Source of the DNA: Lobosporangium transversale
Lineage: Eukaryota; Mortierellomycota; Mortierellomycetes; Mortierellales; Mortierellaceae
Assembly (NCBI RefSeq): GCF_002105155.1
Contig: NW_019028981.1
Span: 1,404,501-1,468,500, forward strand
Length of the DNA stretch: 64,000 nucleotides
Direction of reading: 5' to 3'
Shown: positions 1 through 9,582 of the stretch, piece by piece
Layout of the letters: every line of letters begins with the position of its first letter
Position numbering within the stretch: the first letter of the stretch is position 1
The notes under the pieces: model-generated
What the model was told of the DNA's origin: nothing
What the model saw: the letters and a program-made list of their open reading frames with translations, nothing else
Databases searched by the model: none
Position numbers and translations under genes: made by a program

Positions 1-466
1 AGGAATAGACCACCATTTGCAATATAGGAGATGTAAAAAAGAGAGAGGTCGTCATACTTATCAACGAAAGCTTTGCCTTCTTTATATCGGATCTTGGTCA
101 TGTCTTCATTGTACAGGTGCATCCCGGGAATTGAGAAGCTGATCTTTTTTAGCTCATCGAACAAGCCTAATTGCTCAAATACTGGAAGGATGTTCACGTT
201 CAGTGCTAGGATGGCGCCTATTGCAAAATAGAGAATAACTTTATTTTAAGTTTCCAGCATGAATCCTATATAAACGTACATGGATAAGGGAGGTTGCCGT
301 CAACATGTATTTACATTGCCCTTTTTTTACCTAATGTCTTCACTGTTGTAGCGCGTTCAAAGATAGTATATGGTATGTTGGCACGTTCTAGGAGGGTACC
401 CAAAAAAAGGCCTGCGATACCACCGCCAACTATCATTACATTGGGAGGGTTGGTTCGAGTATTCAT
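1..466 (-). CDS. FAD-dependent monooxygenase, N-terminal part (partial at window edge)
   Basis: The ATG is at 464-466. Exon 1 is 331-466, the intron is 218-330 (GT...AG, 113 nt), and exon 2 runs from 217 off the left edge. The phase fits: the split codon gives Leu-Gly-Ala. The protein begins with a short lead and then VMIVGGGIAGLFLGTLLE, a GxGxxG Rossmann dinucleotide-binding motif followed by a helix and an acidic residue in FERA. That is the FAD ADP-binding fold of the UbiH/PHBH-type flavin monooxygenases. Exon 2 continues with NILPVFEQLGLFDELKKIS, a segment typical of fungal members. The frame stays open to position 1, but an intron could begin near 58 (GTATGA), because the last residues no longer look like the family. 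The substrate cannot be told from this fragment. Confidence 0.72.
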
Positions 467-1751
467 TATTGAGCTATAAAGTTAATATATATGGTGGGTA
501 CAGAAAGGTAATATCGCAAAAGCGTGAGACTAACAAGTGAATGAGAAACAGTGGGCGATAGAATGAGTGAATGAGATGGTCGCAATTAGGGAAGTGAGGA
601 AGAGAGAGGGAGAGGGGGGGGAGAGGGGAGGAGAGGGGTATAAGAATGTTTTCATTGAGATGCAACCACATCTATGCTCCTTGTCTGTTGTTTAACCATC
701 CAGCAATGGTGGTTGCACAGAAAAAAGAATGTTAGTTAGTAATTGCGTTCAGACTCCATGCGGCGACAATCAATGTATGGCAGTTTTGTGTTCTTAGATC
801 TCTTTCTCTTTCTCTTTCTCTTTCTCTTTCAGAAGAAGAAATAATCAAGCTCTTCCCCTGTACAAGTTTAGGAACAGACGCTTGCACTTCACTGCAAACA
901 GTAATGTGCATAGTTGGCGGTCATGGACATGGACATATTTGCAATCCATCTATCCTCACATGGCAACTTTTTTCTCTCTTACCATCCAGAATTCGCAATG
1001 CTCTTTTCCACTGTCCTTCATTTAATCCCAAGAAAAAAAAAAAACGTGTGCTCTCGTTTCCTTCAAGGAATATGTGCTACCAAATGAACATGAAAATATA
1101 CTTCTCTTTAATCCTTGTGTAACTGTGTAACCTGCTGCTCAATGGTCACTGCTTATTACTGTATCTTAGTCTGCCACACTTTCTCCTTCTCCTTTGGAAT
1201 ATATTTTTGTCTGGCATCTTTATTTACTTCTGCTTGCTGCTATGAGTCAAGCTTACTACTTTCCTTTCCATACATCGATAATCATGTATACTCCTTTTAT
1301 TCTAAAGGTGCATCAAAATTGGGGTCATACATGGATATGGTTGCTCTCGTCCTTAGTTACAATGTCGACAAATAGCTCATTAAAGGATAATAGTACCAAT
1401 TCCATCCTGACTTCAGTGTAGCCATCGCTGTCATGAGCAACGAGACGAGACAGAAGACATATACCTATGTATCACTGACCGCATTGTATAATGCCCGCTC
1501 AATGATAATAATCGTGAATACCGCTGTGTTTGAAACATAAGTCAATTCCAAATACTCTTAAGGAGGGCCTCGTGTCGATAACGGACTTCAATGCGGATAG
1601 GCTACCATCGTTAAACCTTACTCTAATACTCGCAGTGAAGCATTGGCGTGATCTAGGCGGCCTTTGAGGCTTGTAAATAAATAAATAAATAAAAAACAAA
1701 ATATAAAAAAGTTCGTTATTATGAAGAATGTGCATAAGCCTTGTTTATATG
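467..1751. other. Intergenic region with microsatellite and SINE-like repeat
   Basis: No gene is recognised. A G/A-rich stretch lies at 595-640. A (CTCTTT)n microsatellite is at about 799-830. A dispersed SINE-like repeat is at 1565-1697 and is annotated separately. Short open frames here have no recognisable protein features. The interval should contain the promoter of the FAD monooxygenase, but no clear motif was identified. Confidence 0.6.
1565..1697 (+). repeat. SINE-like dispersed repeat, copy 1
   Basis: About 115 bp that recurs at 9073-9200 in the same orientation. The shared core includes TCTAATACTCG, then GGCCTTTGAGGCTTG, and both copies end in an A-rich (AAAT)n tail. A simple-repeat or A-rich 3' tail with a free 5' end is typical of non-LTR-mobilised elements. 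No convincing pol III A/B boxes or target-site duplications were found, so the SINE label is only a working name. Confidence 0.5.
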
Positions 1752-1866
1752 ATTATCCTCGTAGCCATGGTCCATATGTGTGACCTCTTTTTATTCCTTC
1801 TGACCGAGAAAAAACTAAAAATAAAATAAATAAAATCTAGCGTTCGCTCTGATCTACTCTCTATCT
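1752..1866 (+). repeat. Left inverted terminal repeat of the DIRS element
   Basis: Begins ATTATCCTCGTAGCCATGG and ends ...CTACTCTCTATCT. It is the reverse complement of 5778-5890, almost perfect over about 100 bp with a few mismatches at the outermost end. The gag ATG follows 45 bp later, so this repeat probably also serves as promoter and 5' leader. Confidence 0.92.
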
Positions 1867-1911
1867 TCTTTTTTCTCGCTCAGGAACACATCCAGCGTAT
1901 TGAAGTTCCAA

Positions 1912-2805
1912 ATGAGCGAGTATGACACTTCTGATCCAATTATACACTCTCTCCAGAGCCAGCTGGCTACACTCACCAGCCGGCTTGAGGCTCTCTCGAC
2001 TAGCTCTGAATCCAGTCGATCGAACCCCTACTTGGTTCCAAAAGAACCAGCTTACGAAATTACACCTGACGACTCCATTCTCGTCCACTACCCAGCAATG
2101 GACGGGAAAGATTTTTTCAAACATAAATCTGGAAACCGTGCAGACGATCTTGCATATGCAACAGAAATGGCTAAAGAGATGCAGTCTTTTGCCAAAAACA
2201 CAACCCAAACCTATTCTGCACCCAAATCGGCACTCATTGACTGGCCCGACTCTTCCTCTCACCACAGTTCCACGGACAAAACAATCTCACGCTATCAATC
2301 ACGATTGACAAACCTTACAAGACCACTTGATCAATTTGCCACGGAAATGTTTTCCTACGAAGTTGACCCTGCGGTCGCACAAGCGTGTTTACAGCTCGCA
2401 CAGACAATGCGTGAACATATTGCACACCTTGCACAGCAAATGTCAAGCGACAGGGAGGACCTTGTTTACCAAGCGCACAAAATTTCAGTCACCAAGGACA
2501 CAGTTGATCCACCAATTGTCTCTACTTCAGACTTCATTGAAGCCAGCAAATTGGCAAAGAGTGTTCGTCAGGCTACTAACCCGACAAGACAACGGGCGTA
2601 CAACAGGAGGACTCAAAACCGGAGTTTCTTTAGCGCAAATACTCATCCATCGGGTCAAACTCAGACCGCCCACTATCAAAATGACAATGGTTCTTTTTTT
2701 GGGCGAGGCCAAAATCCAAGGAGAGGGGGACGAGGCCGAGGCCGAGGCTACCAAACCCCTCAATCCAACCAGACAAGTCAGGCACAGACTGCAGGCCAGC
2801 AGTAG
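1912..2805 (+). CDS. DIRS element ORF1, gag-like protein
   Basis: 297 aa starting at MSEYDTSDPI, the first ATG after the left repeat. The N-terminal 40 residues form a probable coiled coil (IIHSLQSQLATLTSRLEAL). The middle is helical and polar. The C-terminus is basic and Arg/Gly-rich (RRGGRGRGRGYQ) and then Gln/Thr-rich, consistent with nucleic-acid binding. There is no zinc knuckle. It presumably forms the particle that packages the element RNA. The stop is at 2803-2805. The RT frame is already open from 2685 in the -1 frame, so the two ORFs overlap by about 120 nt. The role is inferred from position and composition, as gag sequences diverge quickly. Confidence 0.8.
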   Translation: MSEYDTSDPIIHSLQSQLATLTSRLEALSTSSESSRSNPYLVPKEPAYEITPDDSILVHYPAMDGKDFFKHKSGNRADDLAYATEMAKEMQSFAKNTTQTYSAPKSALIDWPDSSSHHSSTDKTISRYQSRLTNLTRPLDQFATEMFSYEVDPAVAQACLQLAQTMREHIAHLAQQMSSDREDLVYQAHKISVTKDTVDPPIVSTSDFIEASKLAKSVRQATNPTRQRAYNRRTQNRSFFSANTHPSGQTQTAHYQNDNGSFFGRGQNPRRGGRGRGRGYQTPQSNQTSQAQTAGQQ

Positions 2806-4673
2806 GTGGCCGTTTACAGATTTACAGAGAAGCATGGGCTCTCATAACCGACAACGAATGGGTCAAGTCGGTCGTCTCCGAGGGATTCAAAATCCCTTTC
2901 CACAAACGGCCACCGATATCCAGTTCAACAGCGTACCAAGCTCGAGTAGCAGCGGAGGAAGAGAAGGCGATCGATCAAGAGGTAATCGCACTCTTAGCCA
3001 AAAGAGCAATAGAGGTCGCTTCGGGCCCTGGTTTCAAGAGCCGAATATTCACTATCCCCAAGAAAACCGGGGACATTCGTCCAGTCTTAAATCTAAGACC
3101 GTTGAATGCCTACGTCTCAGAGCGGCACTTCAAAATGGAGACGATGACGACAGTATGCGCAATGTTACAGAAGAACGACTTTATGACAAGCATCGACCTA
3201 TCAGACGCATTTTTTCACGTACTAATCCATCCAGATTATCGTCATTATCTACAGTTCCAATGGAAGAACCGGAAATTTCAATTCCGTACACTTCCCTTCG
3301 GGCTCTCACTCTCTCCGCTAGTGTTCACCAAAGTTCTCAAGCCTTTCCTCAAATGGGCACGACGACGAGGAATTCGCATATCAGCGTACCTAGACGATTT
3401 GATAATCCTAGCCAAGAACAAAGAACAATCAATCCAGTTCACTCAACTAGTGCAAGACAAGTTGGCAGCGCTAGGATTCCTCATCAAGGAAGCCAAGTCT
3501 ACGTTGATCCCGTCACAGAAAATAGACCATTTAGGCTTCACCATCAACTCCCGGGATATGACTGTCACAGTTCCGAAATCCAAAGTCAGGGACATACGGC
3601 GCGAGGCAGGAAAGCTACTACGAAAAGGCGCCACTTCTTTAAGGGAACTTTCTTCGTTCGTCGGGAAAGCAATGGCAACATCTATGGCAGTGTTCCCAGC
3701 GCGATTCATGACACGGAATCTGCTTCACCTCAAGAACACAGCACTAAAAGCCAAGGGAGCTTCTTGGTCGGACACGGTCACCCTCACGGAACCAGCCAAG
3801 GAGAACCTTCAATGGTGGAAGGAGCAATTGACGTCATGGAATGGTCTGTCATGGATTCAACAACAGACACAGATGGACATATACACGGATGCATCGGACA
3901 CCGGATGGGGGATCGTGATCAACAATCAAACATGGAGTGGCAAATGGACTCCACAAGAGAAAGACCACCACATCAACTGGAAGGAACTACAGACAGTTCT
4001 TCGAGCTGTTCAACTACCAATAACACAGGGCAAAATGATCAACATCATATGCGACAACACGACGACGATTGCACACATCAACAGGTTCGGAGGGACGAGG
4101 TCTCCGGAACTAATGAGACTAGCGGACACGTTATGGCGTCACTGCCTAGCAACGGGGACTCGACTTCGGACGACATACATCCCATCTGCATTCAACCCAG
4201 CGGATGCACCGTCACGGCGAATGATATCGCAATTGGAATGGAGGATCAGTCGCCCATTCTTTCAACAACTGGAACACCACTGGGGGCCACATCAGGTGGA
4301 CCTATTTGCGTCGGCACAGAACAAACAGCTACCGACATTTGTCTCATGGAAATTCCATCCAGATGCTCTGAAGATAGACGCCCTTCAACACAACTGGACA
4401 GAGATGGGCAACCTTTACATTTGCCCCCCATGGAATCTTCTATCAATCATCTTGGAGAGGATACAGACCCAGAAGCTGACAGCAACAGTAATAACCCCAT
4501 GGTGGCCGAGTGCAATATGGTTCCCAACCATCAAGGAGATGGCAGTAGCACCACCAATCCCGATCCCTCGGGAAGCAGTCCTACCAGCCGTCGGAAGCGC
4601 AAGCGATCTCCTCAGCAAGAATCCACTCTGGTCATTGACAGCATGGAGAATAAGAGGCGACGTAAAGATCTAG
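2685..4673 (+). CDS. DIRS element reverse transcriptase-RNase H
   Basis: Open frame 2685-4673 with no ATG upstream of the RT domain, so it is probably made by -1 frameshifting from gag. The pre-RT segment (ALITDNEWVKSVV, then SGPGFKSRIFTIPKKTGDIR) leads into RT motifs: NLRPLNAY, the SIDLSDAFFHV catalytic Asp, LPFGLSLSP and YLDDLIIL. RNase H follows with its four acidic positions visible in DASDTGWGI, NWKELQTVL, ICDNTTTIAHIN and NPADAPSR. The last 130 residues (WGPHQVDLFAS, then YICPPWNLL, then VITPWWPS) match the conserved C-terminal region of DIRS RT proteins, sometimes described as methyltransferase-like; I do not claim that activity. The stop at 4671-4673 overlaps the YR frame. Confidence 0.9.
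   Translation, partial: QWFFFWARPKSKERGTRPRPRLPNPSIQPDKSGTDCRPAVGGRLQIYREAWALITDNEWVKSVVSEGFKIPFHKRPPISSSTAYQARVAAEEEKAIDQEVIALLAKRAIEVASGPGFKSRIFTIPKKTGDIRPVLNLRPLNAYVSERHFKMETMTTVCAMLQKNDFMTSIDLSDAFFHVLIHPDYRHYLQFQWKNRKFQFRTLPFGLSLSPLVFTKVLKPFLKWARRRGIRISAYLDDLIILAKNKEQSIQFTQLVQDKLAALGFLIKEAKSTLIPSQKIDHLGFTINSRDMTVTVPKSKVRDIRREAGKLLRKGATSLRELSSFVGKAMATSMAVFPARFMTRNLLHLKNTALKAKGASWSDTVTLTEPAKENLQWWKEQLTSWNGLSWIQQQTQMDIYTDASDTGWGIVINNQTWSGKWTPQEKDHHINWKELQTVLRAVQLPITQGKMINIICDNTTTIAHINRFGGTRSPELMRLADTLWRHCLATGTRLRTTYIPSAFNPADAPSRRMISQLEWRISRPFFQQLEHHWGPHQVDLFASAQNKQLPTFVSWKFHPDALKIDALQHNWTEMGNLYICPPWNLLSIILERIQTQKLTATVITPWWPSAIWFPTIKEMAVAPPIPIPREAVLPAVGSASDLLSKNPLWSLTAWRIRGDVKI
2694..2700 (+). 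promoter_or_regulatory. Candidate -1 ribosomal frameshift site (T TTT TTT)
   Basis: In the gag frame the bases read TCT TTT TTT GGG, which gives a canonical slippery heptamer T-TTT-TTT at 2694-2700. A -1 slip enters exactly the RT frame. The last stop codon of that frame is at 2682-2684, only 9 nt upstream. The following 50 nt are G-rich (GGGCGAGGCC, then GGACGAGGCCGAGG) and could fold. This would yield a Gag-RT fusion, which is attractive because the RT frame has no ATG ahead of its conserved domain. Confidence 0.5.
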
Positions 4674-5647
4674 ATGCAGGACTCTCACCATCCGCTATCA
4701 CTCTACTAGATTCAGCAGGTGCCAACAGCAAAACACGTCGACAATATCTGCCAACTCAAGAGGCTTTCGCAGTATGGGCTCAACAAGAAGGCTTCGACCC
4801 TAGTACGCCAAATGCAATTGCTGTAGTTAACTATTTATGCCATGCGCGGATTATCTATTCTTGGAGTAGGAATACCACTCTTAACAAAAAATCAGCCATC
4901 TTAAAGCTTTACGACGACACATCCGTGATCACAGGCAATATCTACTTTCAGCGGTTCATGGCAGCAATGAAAAGTACTGGCGTATTTCAAATGGAGCACG
5001 TATCCGCACTCGACATTTCACCCATCCTTTCATACTTCCGCATGGAGGACAATGTGGATCTTGATATGCCTAAGCTCTCTCGCAAGCTCTGCTGGCTCTT
5101 AGGCGTTTGTGCGTTTCTCCGGCCAGATGATATCGGTTGCATCGATGTGTCAAAGTCAGAGACCGATGAAAAGGGTCTTCTCCTTACCATAGTCTTCCCT
5201 AAGGAGCGACGCGATGGGCAGCGCATCATAAAGTCGATCTTCGTAGGTAGACACCCTAACGACAAGAAAATTTGCCCAGTCGAGGCCTATACAGAATACA
5301 CCAGACGGATAGCGGACACACCTCTCGAAATCGAGCACCACAAAGATCAGGATTATAAATTCAATCCTCTTATGCGCTTTGTGAAAGACAAGTCTAAAGT
5401 CCTTAGGGTCAGTACCATAGGCACTTTTATGAATGAAATCACACGTCGAATTCCAAATCTTCCGTCGAAACGGCCTCCACCAAAGCCACGCGCTATAGGA
5501 TCAACCTTGGCAGCCATCGCTGGCGTATCAACCCAAGATATCATGGTTCAAGGGAATTGGTCGTCTGACAAGGTTTTCAACAAACACTACCGTGTTTCCC
5601 GCAAAGCCAATTCAAATTTGACGACGTCTGTTTTTGGTTCGCTCTGA
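4643..5647 (+). CDS. DIRS element tyrosine recombinase (YR)
   Basis: The frame is open from 2327 through 5647, overlapping the whole RT. The recombinase itself occupies the C-terminal part, and the ATG at 4643 (MENKRRRKDLDAG), 31 nt before the end of the RT ORF, is a plausible start giving 334 aa. A basic stretch, possibly nuclear-targeting, surrounds this start. The N-terminal helical DNA-binding region is followed by the first catalytic Arg in CAFLRPDDIGCID. The C-terminal box reads KPRAIGSTLAAIAGV, then GNWSSDKVFNKHYRVSR, with the nucleophilic Tyr in NKHY and a Trp in place of the last His. The usual H-x-x-R reads P-x-x-R here, so that His is replaced. The enzyme would integrate the circular cDNA without target duplication. 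Confidence 0.87.
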   Translation: MENKRRRKDLDAGLSPSAITLLDSAGANSKTRRQYLPTQEAFAVWAQQEGFDPSTPNAIAVVNYLCHARIIYSWSRNTTLNKKSAILKLYDDTSVITGNIYFQRFMAAMKSTGVFQMEHVSALDISPILSYFRMEDNVDLDMPKLSRKLCWLLGVCAFLRPDDIGCIDVSKSETDEKGLLLTIVFPKERRDGQRIIKSIFVGRHPNDKKICPVEAYTEYTRRIADTPLEIEHHKDQDYKFNPLMRFVKDKSKVLRVSTIGTFMNEITRRIPNLPSKRPPPKPRAIGSTLAAIAGVSTQDIMVQGNWSSDKVFNKHYRVSRKANSNLTTSVFGSL

Positions 5648-5650
5648 AGT

Positions 5651-5741
5651 CACATATGGACCATGGCTACGAGGATAATGATCTGGAAGTGCTACAAAGG
5701 ACGCACTATCCTCATTATCAGAGTAGCCATGGGACATATGT
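5651..5741 (+). repeat. Internal complementary region (ICR) of the DIRS element
   Basis: Positions 5651-5679 are complementary to the outer end of the left repeat (1752-1780). Positions 5678-5741 are complementary to the outer end of the right repeat (5865-5928). The two parts share the dinucleotide AT, so the ICR reads as the complement of a right-end/left-end circle junction. In the DIRS-1 replication model this region templates joining of the two termini into a closed circle. Confidence 0.92.
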
Positions 5742-5777
5742 CCCTCCCACACCTCCCTTTTCTTTTCACTCGTTACT

Positions 5778-5928
5778 AGATAGAGAGTAGATCAGAGCGA
5801 ACGCTAGATTTTATTTATTTTATTTTTAGTTTTTTCTCGGTCAGAAGGAATAAAAAGAGGTCACACATATGTCCCATGGCTACTCTGATAATGAGGATAG
5901 TGCGTCCTTTGTAGCACTTCCAGATCAT
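5778..5928 (-). repeat. Right inverted terminal repeat of the DIRS element, with terminal extension
   Basis: Positions 5778-5890 are the reverse complement of the left repeat. The right end carries an extra outer segment of about 35 nt (to ...CCAGATCAT, 5928) that has no partner in the left repeat but does have a partner in the internal complementary region. Unequal terminal repeats of this kind are characteristic of DIRS elements. Confidence 0.9.
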
Positions 5929-6350
5929 AACGTTGGCGATATACAATTAAAGGATATCTGTGGTGTAAGGGCCAACTGTAATCCGGTAAATGCATTGTCA
6001 ATCTTGCAAGTACATTGGAAGCTTAAAATTGCTCGCGCCGACGTGTAATATCTACTGATGGTACTGCCTACTCCACCCTGCAATACATGTTGAGTATTTT
6101 AGTAGCTCAGTATTACAATACTTTAGTATAAACTAGTCGATACAGCACCCTTATTTCCGTCCGCTTGCGAAATATTGTAGTGCTAAACTCTCACAGGTTT
6201 AGCGCAGTCCATGGAACAAGTAGATCTTTTGTGGCCGCGAGCGGACCCATAAGATGTTATCTTCATGGATACTATAATAAACGAGGAATAGATTGTGGTA
6301 GTTAATGACACTTTTATTACAGAGATGGGTTAATAATTCAAAATGGGTAT
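5929..6350. other. 3' flank of Lnt-like gene A
   Basis: No gene is seen. From about 5960 the sequence is alignable with the 3' flank of gene B (9510-9930), for example CTAGTCGATACAGCAC against CTAGTCGATGCAGCAC. The tandem duplication therefore includes downstream DNA. The region holds the 3' UTR of gene A. The DIRS element ends at its left border. Confidence 0.6.
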
Positions 6351-8890
6351 CTATTTACACTCGAGTGGCTCATCCAATATATTAAGAGCAATCCCTTGTG
6401 CACGATCACTATGGCCATCAGTCCCGGCATAGTTATCGCTATTTCTTCCTTTCTTCCTCTTGGTGATCCATGCAAACAGTCGATTTACAATCCTCTCAGG
6501 TAACGCGACCAAAGCTAATGTAATGACTGTAAGAGCGCAACAGATGTAGGCCCAAAGGTCTCCTACTACCTGGTACATAGTCCATACTGGCTCGGGAAGG
6601 TCAGTAAAAACGGTTGCACTATAACTTAAACTGTTTAAGATTGGTGCGCTGCCAATCACCAATGGGTTATAGTAACTTGAGGCTATAGCGCCACGTCCGC
6701 CACATGAAAGGATGGTGATGCCTTGTTCCATAGCCCTGAATGCTTGAATAGCAGTCCCTAGCCGTATATTACCTTGATAAAGCAAAAAACAAAAAATAAA
6801 AAAATAAAAAATAAAAAAAAAAGAGAGAGAGAGAAATAAAGGTCAATCCACTGAAAGTTTGATTCGTCATTACACATCTAAATGTTTAGCACTTCTTGCT
6901 CTCTCTCTCTCTTTCTTCCTCTCTACGCCAACTTACCTTTACTAGCGGTCAAGCTGATCAATAAATTGATATTTTGTTGCTTAATACTCTTTGAAAACGT
7001 GTGGAAATTTAAATCAAATTCAGTTGCTCCTCCAATCAACCCAGAATTGAGTGAAAGCTCTCTTCCTGTTGCAGGTTGATTACTAGGCCCTGGCAAAATA
7101 TTGTTCTCGGCCCTAGGCTTCGGATGAGCCTTTTGATACTCAAATCCGACATTGCCGGCCTTGTCAAACATCACAAACATACTCTTGCCCTTAGTGTTGG
7201 TTGGAGCATCCACAAAATCCTCATAAGCGATACCGATGTATTTTGCGTATGTCGCAGAGATATTCCTTGCTTGTGTCCACAACTTATCCCGCTCTGTTAA
7301 AGTGCTAATGCGCATCATTTTCTCACTCCAAATCACTATATCAGAGTTAACTTTCGCTAAATTAGTTGTTTCGTTGAGTCGATAAGAGTATTCGTCTTCG
7401 AAAGAACTGTCAGAACCCCACGGTAGACCCGACAGACAAACAACCCGCGCGCTAGAGTGACTGAAATCGAGGATTCCTTTGACCTGAAAGGATCCATACA
7501 ACAAGACAATCATCATCATAAACAGGTATATAGACATCGGTGAAAAGGCTCCTGACCGGGCCTCCCCAGCTTGTTTCCGCATGTTGGCTTCAATAGGGTC
7601 CACATCATAGACACCGCCTTTTTTGTAATAACGTGTACGCATAAAGTGGGTGAAGCCGCGAGCGAGCATCACTGAGGTCCAGACCTTTTTGTTGAAAGAA
7701 GTGAAAAGGAAAGAAAAAAAAAAAGCATGCCAGCAAGGTCGGTATGAAAGCAATTAGACCCTGCGGCTCAAAGCCTTCAACATATATATACATACAAATC
7801 ACTCACCATGATAAACTCAAGTCCTCCAATACCAGCAACGGCCACCCATCGTACAAAGGGCTGGTTGTCAAGCTGGGAATAAGCAATAGATCCCACAGTC
7901 CCTAATGGACTAACAGCATATACCACTGTGAAAAGGGCCACCCACACAGTCGGCAAGACCATAGTTGCCACCAAAGCTCTCACTCCATTTTGAAATGCCT
8001 CATCCGGTTTCATAAACCTTTCTTGCCAGCTCAAATGGATCCAAAGGGCTACCAACTGAACAACTGAGAGACTGAACCCCAATAGCATCGATGAACCCAG
8101 ATCACTGTCTCCATTCTCTCCTATAGGGGTTTGGTAGGCAAGTCCTTTTCCGAGAGCCATACAGAGAAATAGATAAAGATTTGGGATGATTGCAGCTTGC
8201 GACCATATAGATGAAGGTAATGTAGATGACGAGGATGGTCCTCCAGGCCCTAACCTCTCTAAATAGCAGAGAGACATGAAAATGGCAAGGAAAGGTGCTG
8301 GCACAATATTGTGGAGCCCAGGGCCGAAATAGTCACAGATGCTGACCAAGATAGGAACCAAAACCGCAGTTATGGTTGGGATGGAGAAGAGCGCCTCTTT
8401 CCCTTCCTCCTCTGCCATTGCCTTTATGTGTTGGCGATGTGAGAAATGGAAAGATATAAGAAGAGGAGAGAAAGAAAATAAGAAGAGGAAAGGGAAGGAG
8501 GAGAGGAGGGAAGTAGAGAATGAGTAGAGGGTGAATATAGTAGTGCGAATGAAGATGGAAATAAAAAAAAATTACATGATTTTTATAATCTTTGCCACCG
8601 CTACAGCCCAACCTTTGCTGAGAGCCCATCGGACATTCCGAGGAAGAGTTTTGATTTCAAAAAGATCTTCATTCTCACGATTAAGGTTGCCAGGATTATC
8701 CAACAGCCCACGATGAGCAATTTTCTTGGGATCTTTAAAGTTTTAGACAGGCACATGCAGGAAAAAAAAAAGAAAATAAAGGAACCCATTTGAATTTTGT
8801 TGAACATTTCTTATTGGAGAAAAAAATAAAATGTATTTACCCTGCTGGTTGAGTTGTTATGAAAGTGGTTCAACCGATGTTTGTAAATAT
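5960..8890 (-). repeat. Tandem duplication, unit A
   Basis: This unit aligns over its whole length with 9510-12700 in the same orientation, including the 3' flank, all three exons, both introns and the promoter region. Shared promoter landmarks include CTTTGCCACCGCTACAGCCC at about 8591 and 12471. Unit A has no foldback MITE in intron 2 and preserves the pre-insertion state. Confidence 0.85.
6351..8418 (-). CDS. Apolipoprotein N-acyltransferase-like membrane protein, copy A
   Basis: Exons 7807-8418, 6937-7684 and 6351-6772; introns 122 and 164 nt; 593 aa. An in-frame alternative acceptor 15 nt further into exon 3 exists. The N-terminal half is a multi-span membrane region with Lnt-like text (CDYFGPGLHNIVPAPFLAIF, then LPTVWVALF, then PLGTVGSIAYSQLDNQPFV). 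After a further TM segment comes a lumenal carbon-nitrogen hydrolase domain: Glu in DIVIWSEKMM, Lys in FEYQKAHPKP, then SGLIGGATEFDLNF. At the position of the Lnt nucleophile (ICYE) this protein has Glu (residue about 426), so the Cys appears lost. The domain ends with AFRAMEQGITILSC and a last TM helix with a KKRKKGR-like tail. Fold and ancestry are well supported, but acyltransferase activity is doubtful. Confidence 0.82.
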
Positions 8891-9548
8891 ATACCAGTTG
8901 ATTTGTATATGGAGGTTTGAATTGCCCCGTTTTAATTCTCGAAAACAAGGTAAAGGCAGATGATACATGCCCATGCATAACCGATCGCCTTGTAGTATGA
9001 TCTCACTAAAAGTCAACAATCGCAAATATCTCTGTGCGTGAGCCACAGCTTGATTCCTGGTATTCATAAAAAGGGCCCTATGTTGGCAATAGGCTTCGTT
9101 GTGGCTAGGCCACCATCATTAAGCATTGATCTAATACTCGAAGCGAAGTATTAGTCCCAGGTGGCCTTTGAGGCTTGAAAATAAAAAATAAAAAAGAAAA
9201 TTTTTTTTTTTTTCACCGAGTGTTATTTTGTAGAAAAATTCATTGTTAGCCTCTCATGGGGATAGTGGTAACTTCAATAACGTTAATCTTCCATCCTACA
9301 TTTGAACAATGTTCATGTGATATAAGGGTGCAGCAATAATCCCAGAATCAACTCTTGGCACCAGTTTCGCTCAAGCCTAATTTCCCCATAGGGGCCTCTC
9401 ATCCTAGCAAGGAAAAATTGAATCGCTTAGTGTCAGTGTCATGAAGGGCCTTGATATTGTTGATTCTGACAAAAGCAATTAAACATTCGCAAATAATCTC
9501 TGTCTATACTCGCAAGTACATTGGAAGCTTGAATTTGCTTGGTGAAGG

Positions 9549-9582
<34 letters not shown>

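Larger units (their letters stand above)
1752..5928 (+). mobile_element. DIRS-type tyrosine-recombinase retrotransposon, structurally complete
   Basis: An element of about 4.18 kb bounded by inverted terminal repeats (1752-1866 and 5778-5928). Between the last coding frame and the right repeat lies an internal complementary region (5651-5741). The order is gag-like frame, RT-RNase H frame and tyrosine recombinase frame, with the frames overlapping as in DIRS-1. There is no integrase, no LTR and no flanking target-site duplication, all as expected for YR-mediated insertion of a circular intermediate. The RT YLDD box, the RNase H acidic residues and the YR tyrosine are all present and the frames are not broken, so the copy may be competent. 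It lies between the FAD monooxygenase and the Lnt-like duplication. Confidence 0.93.
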
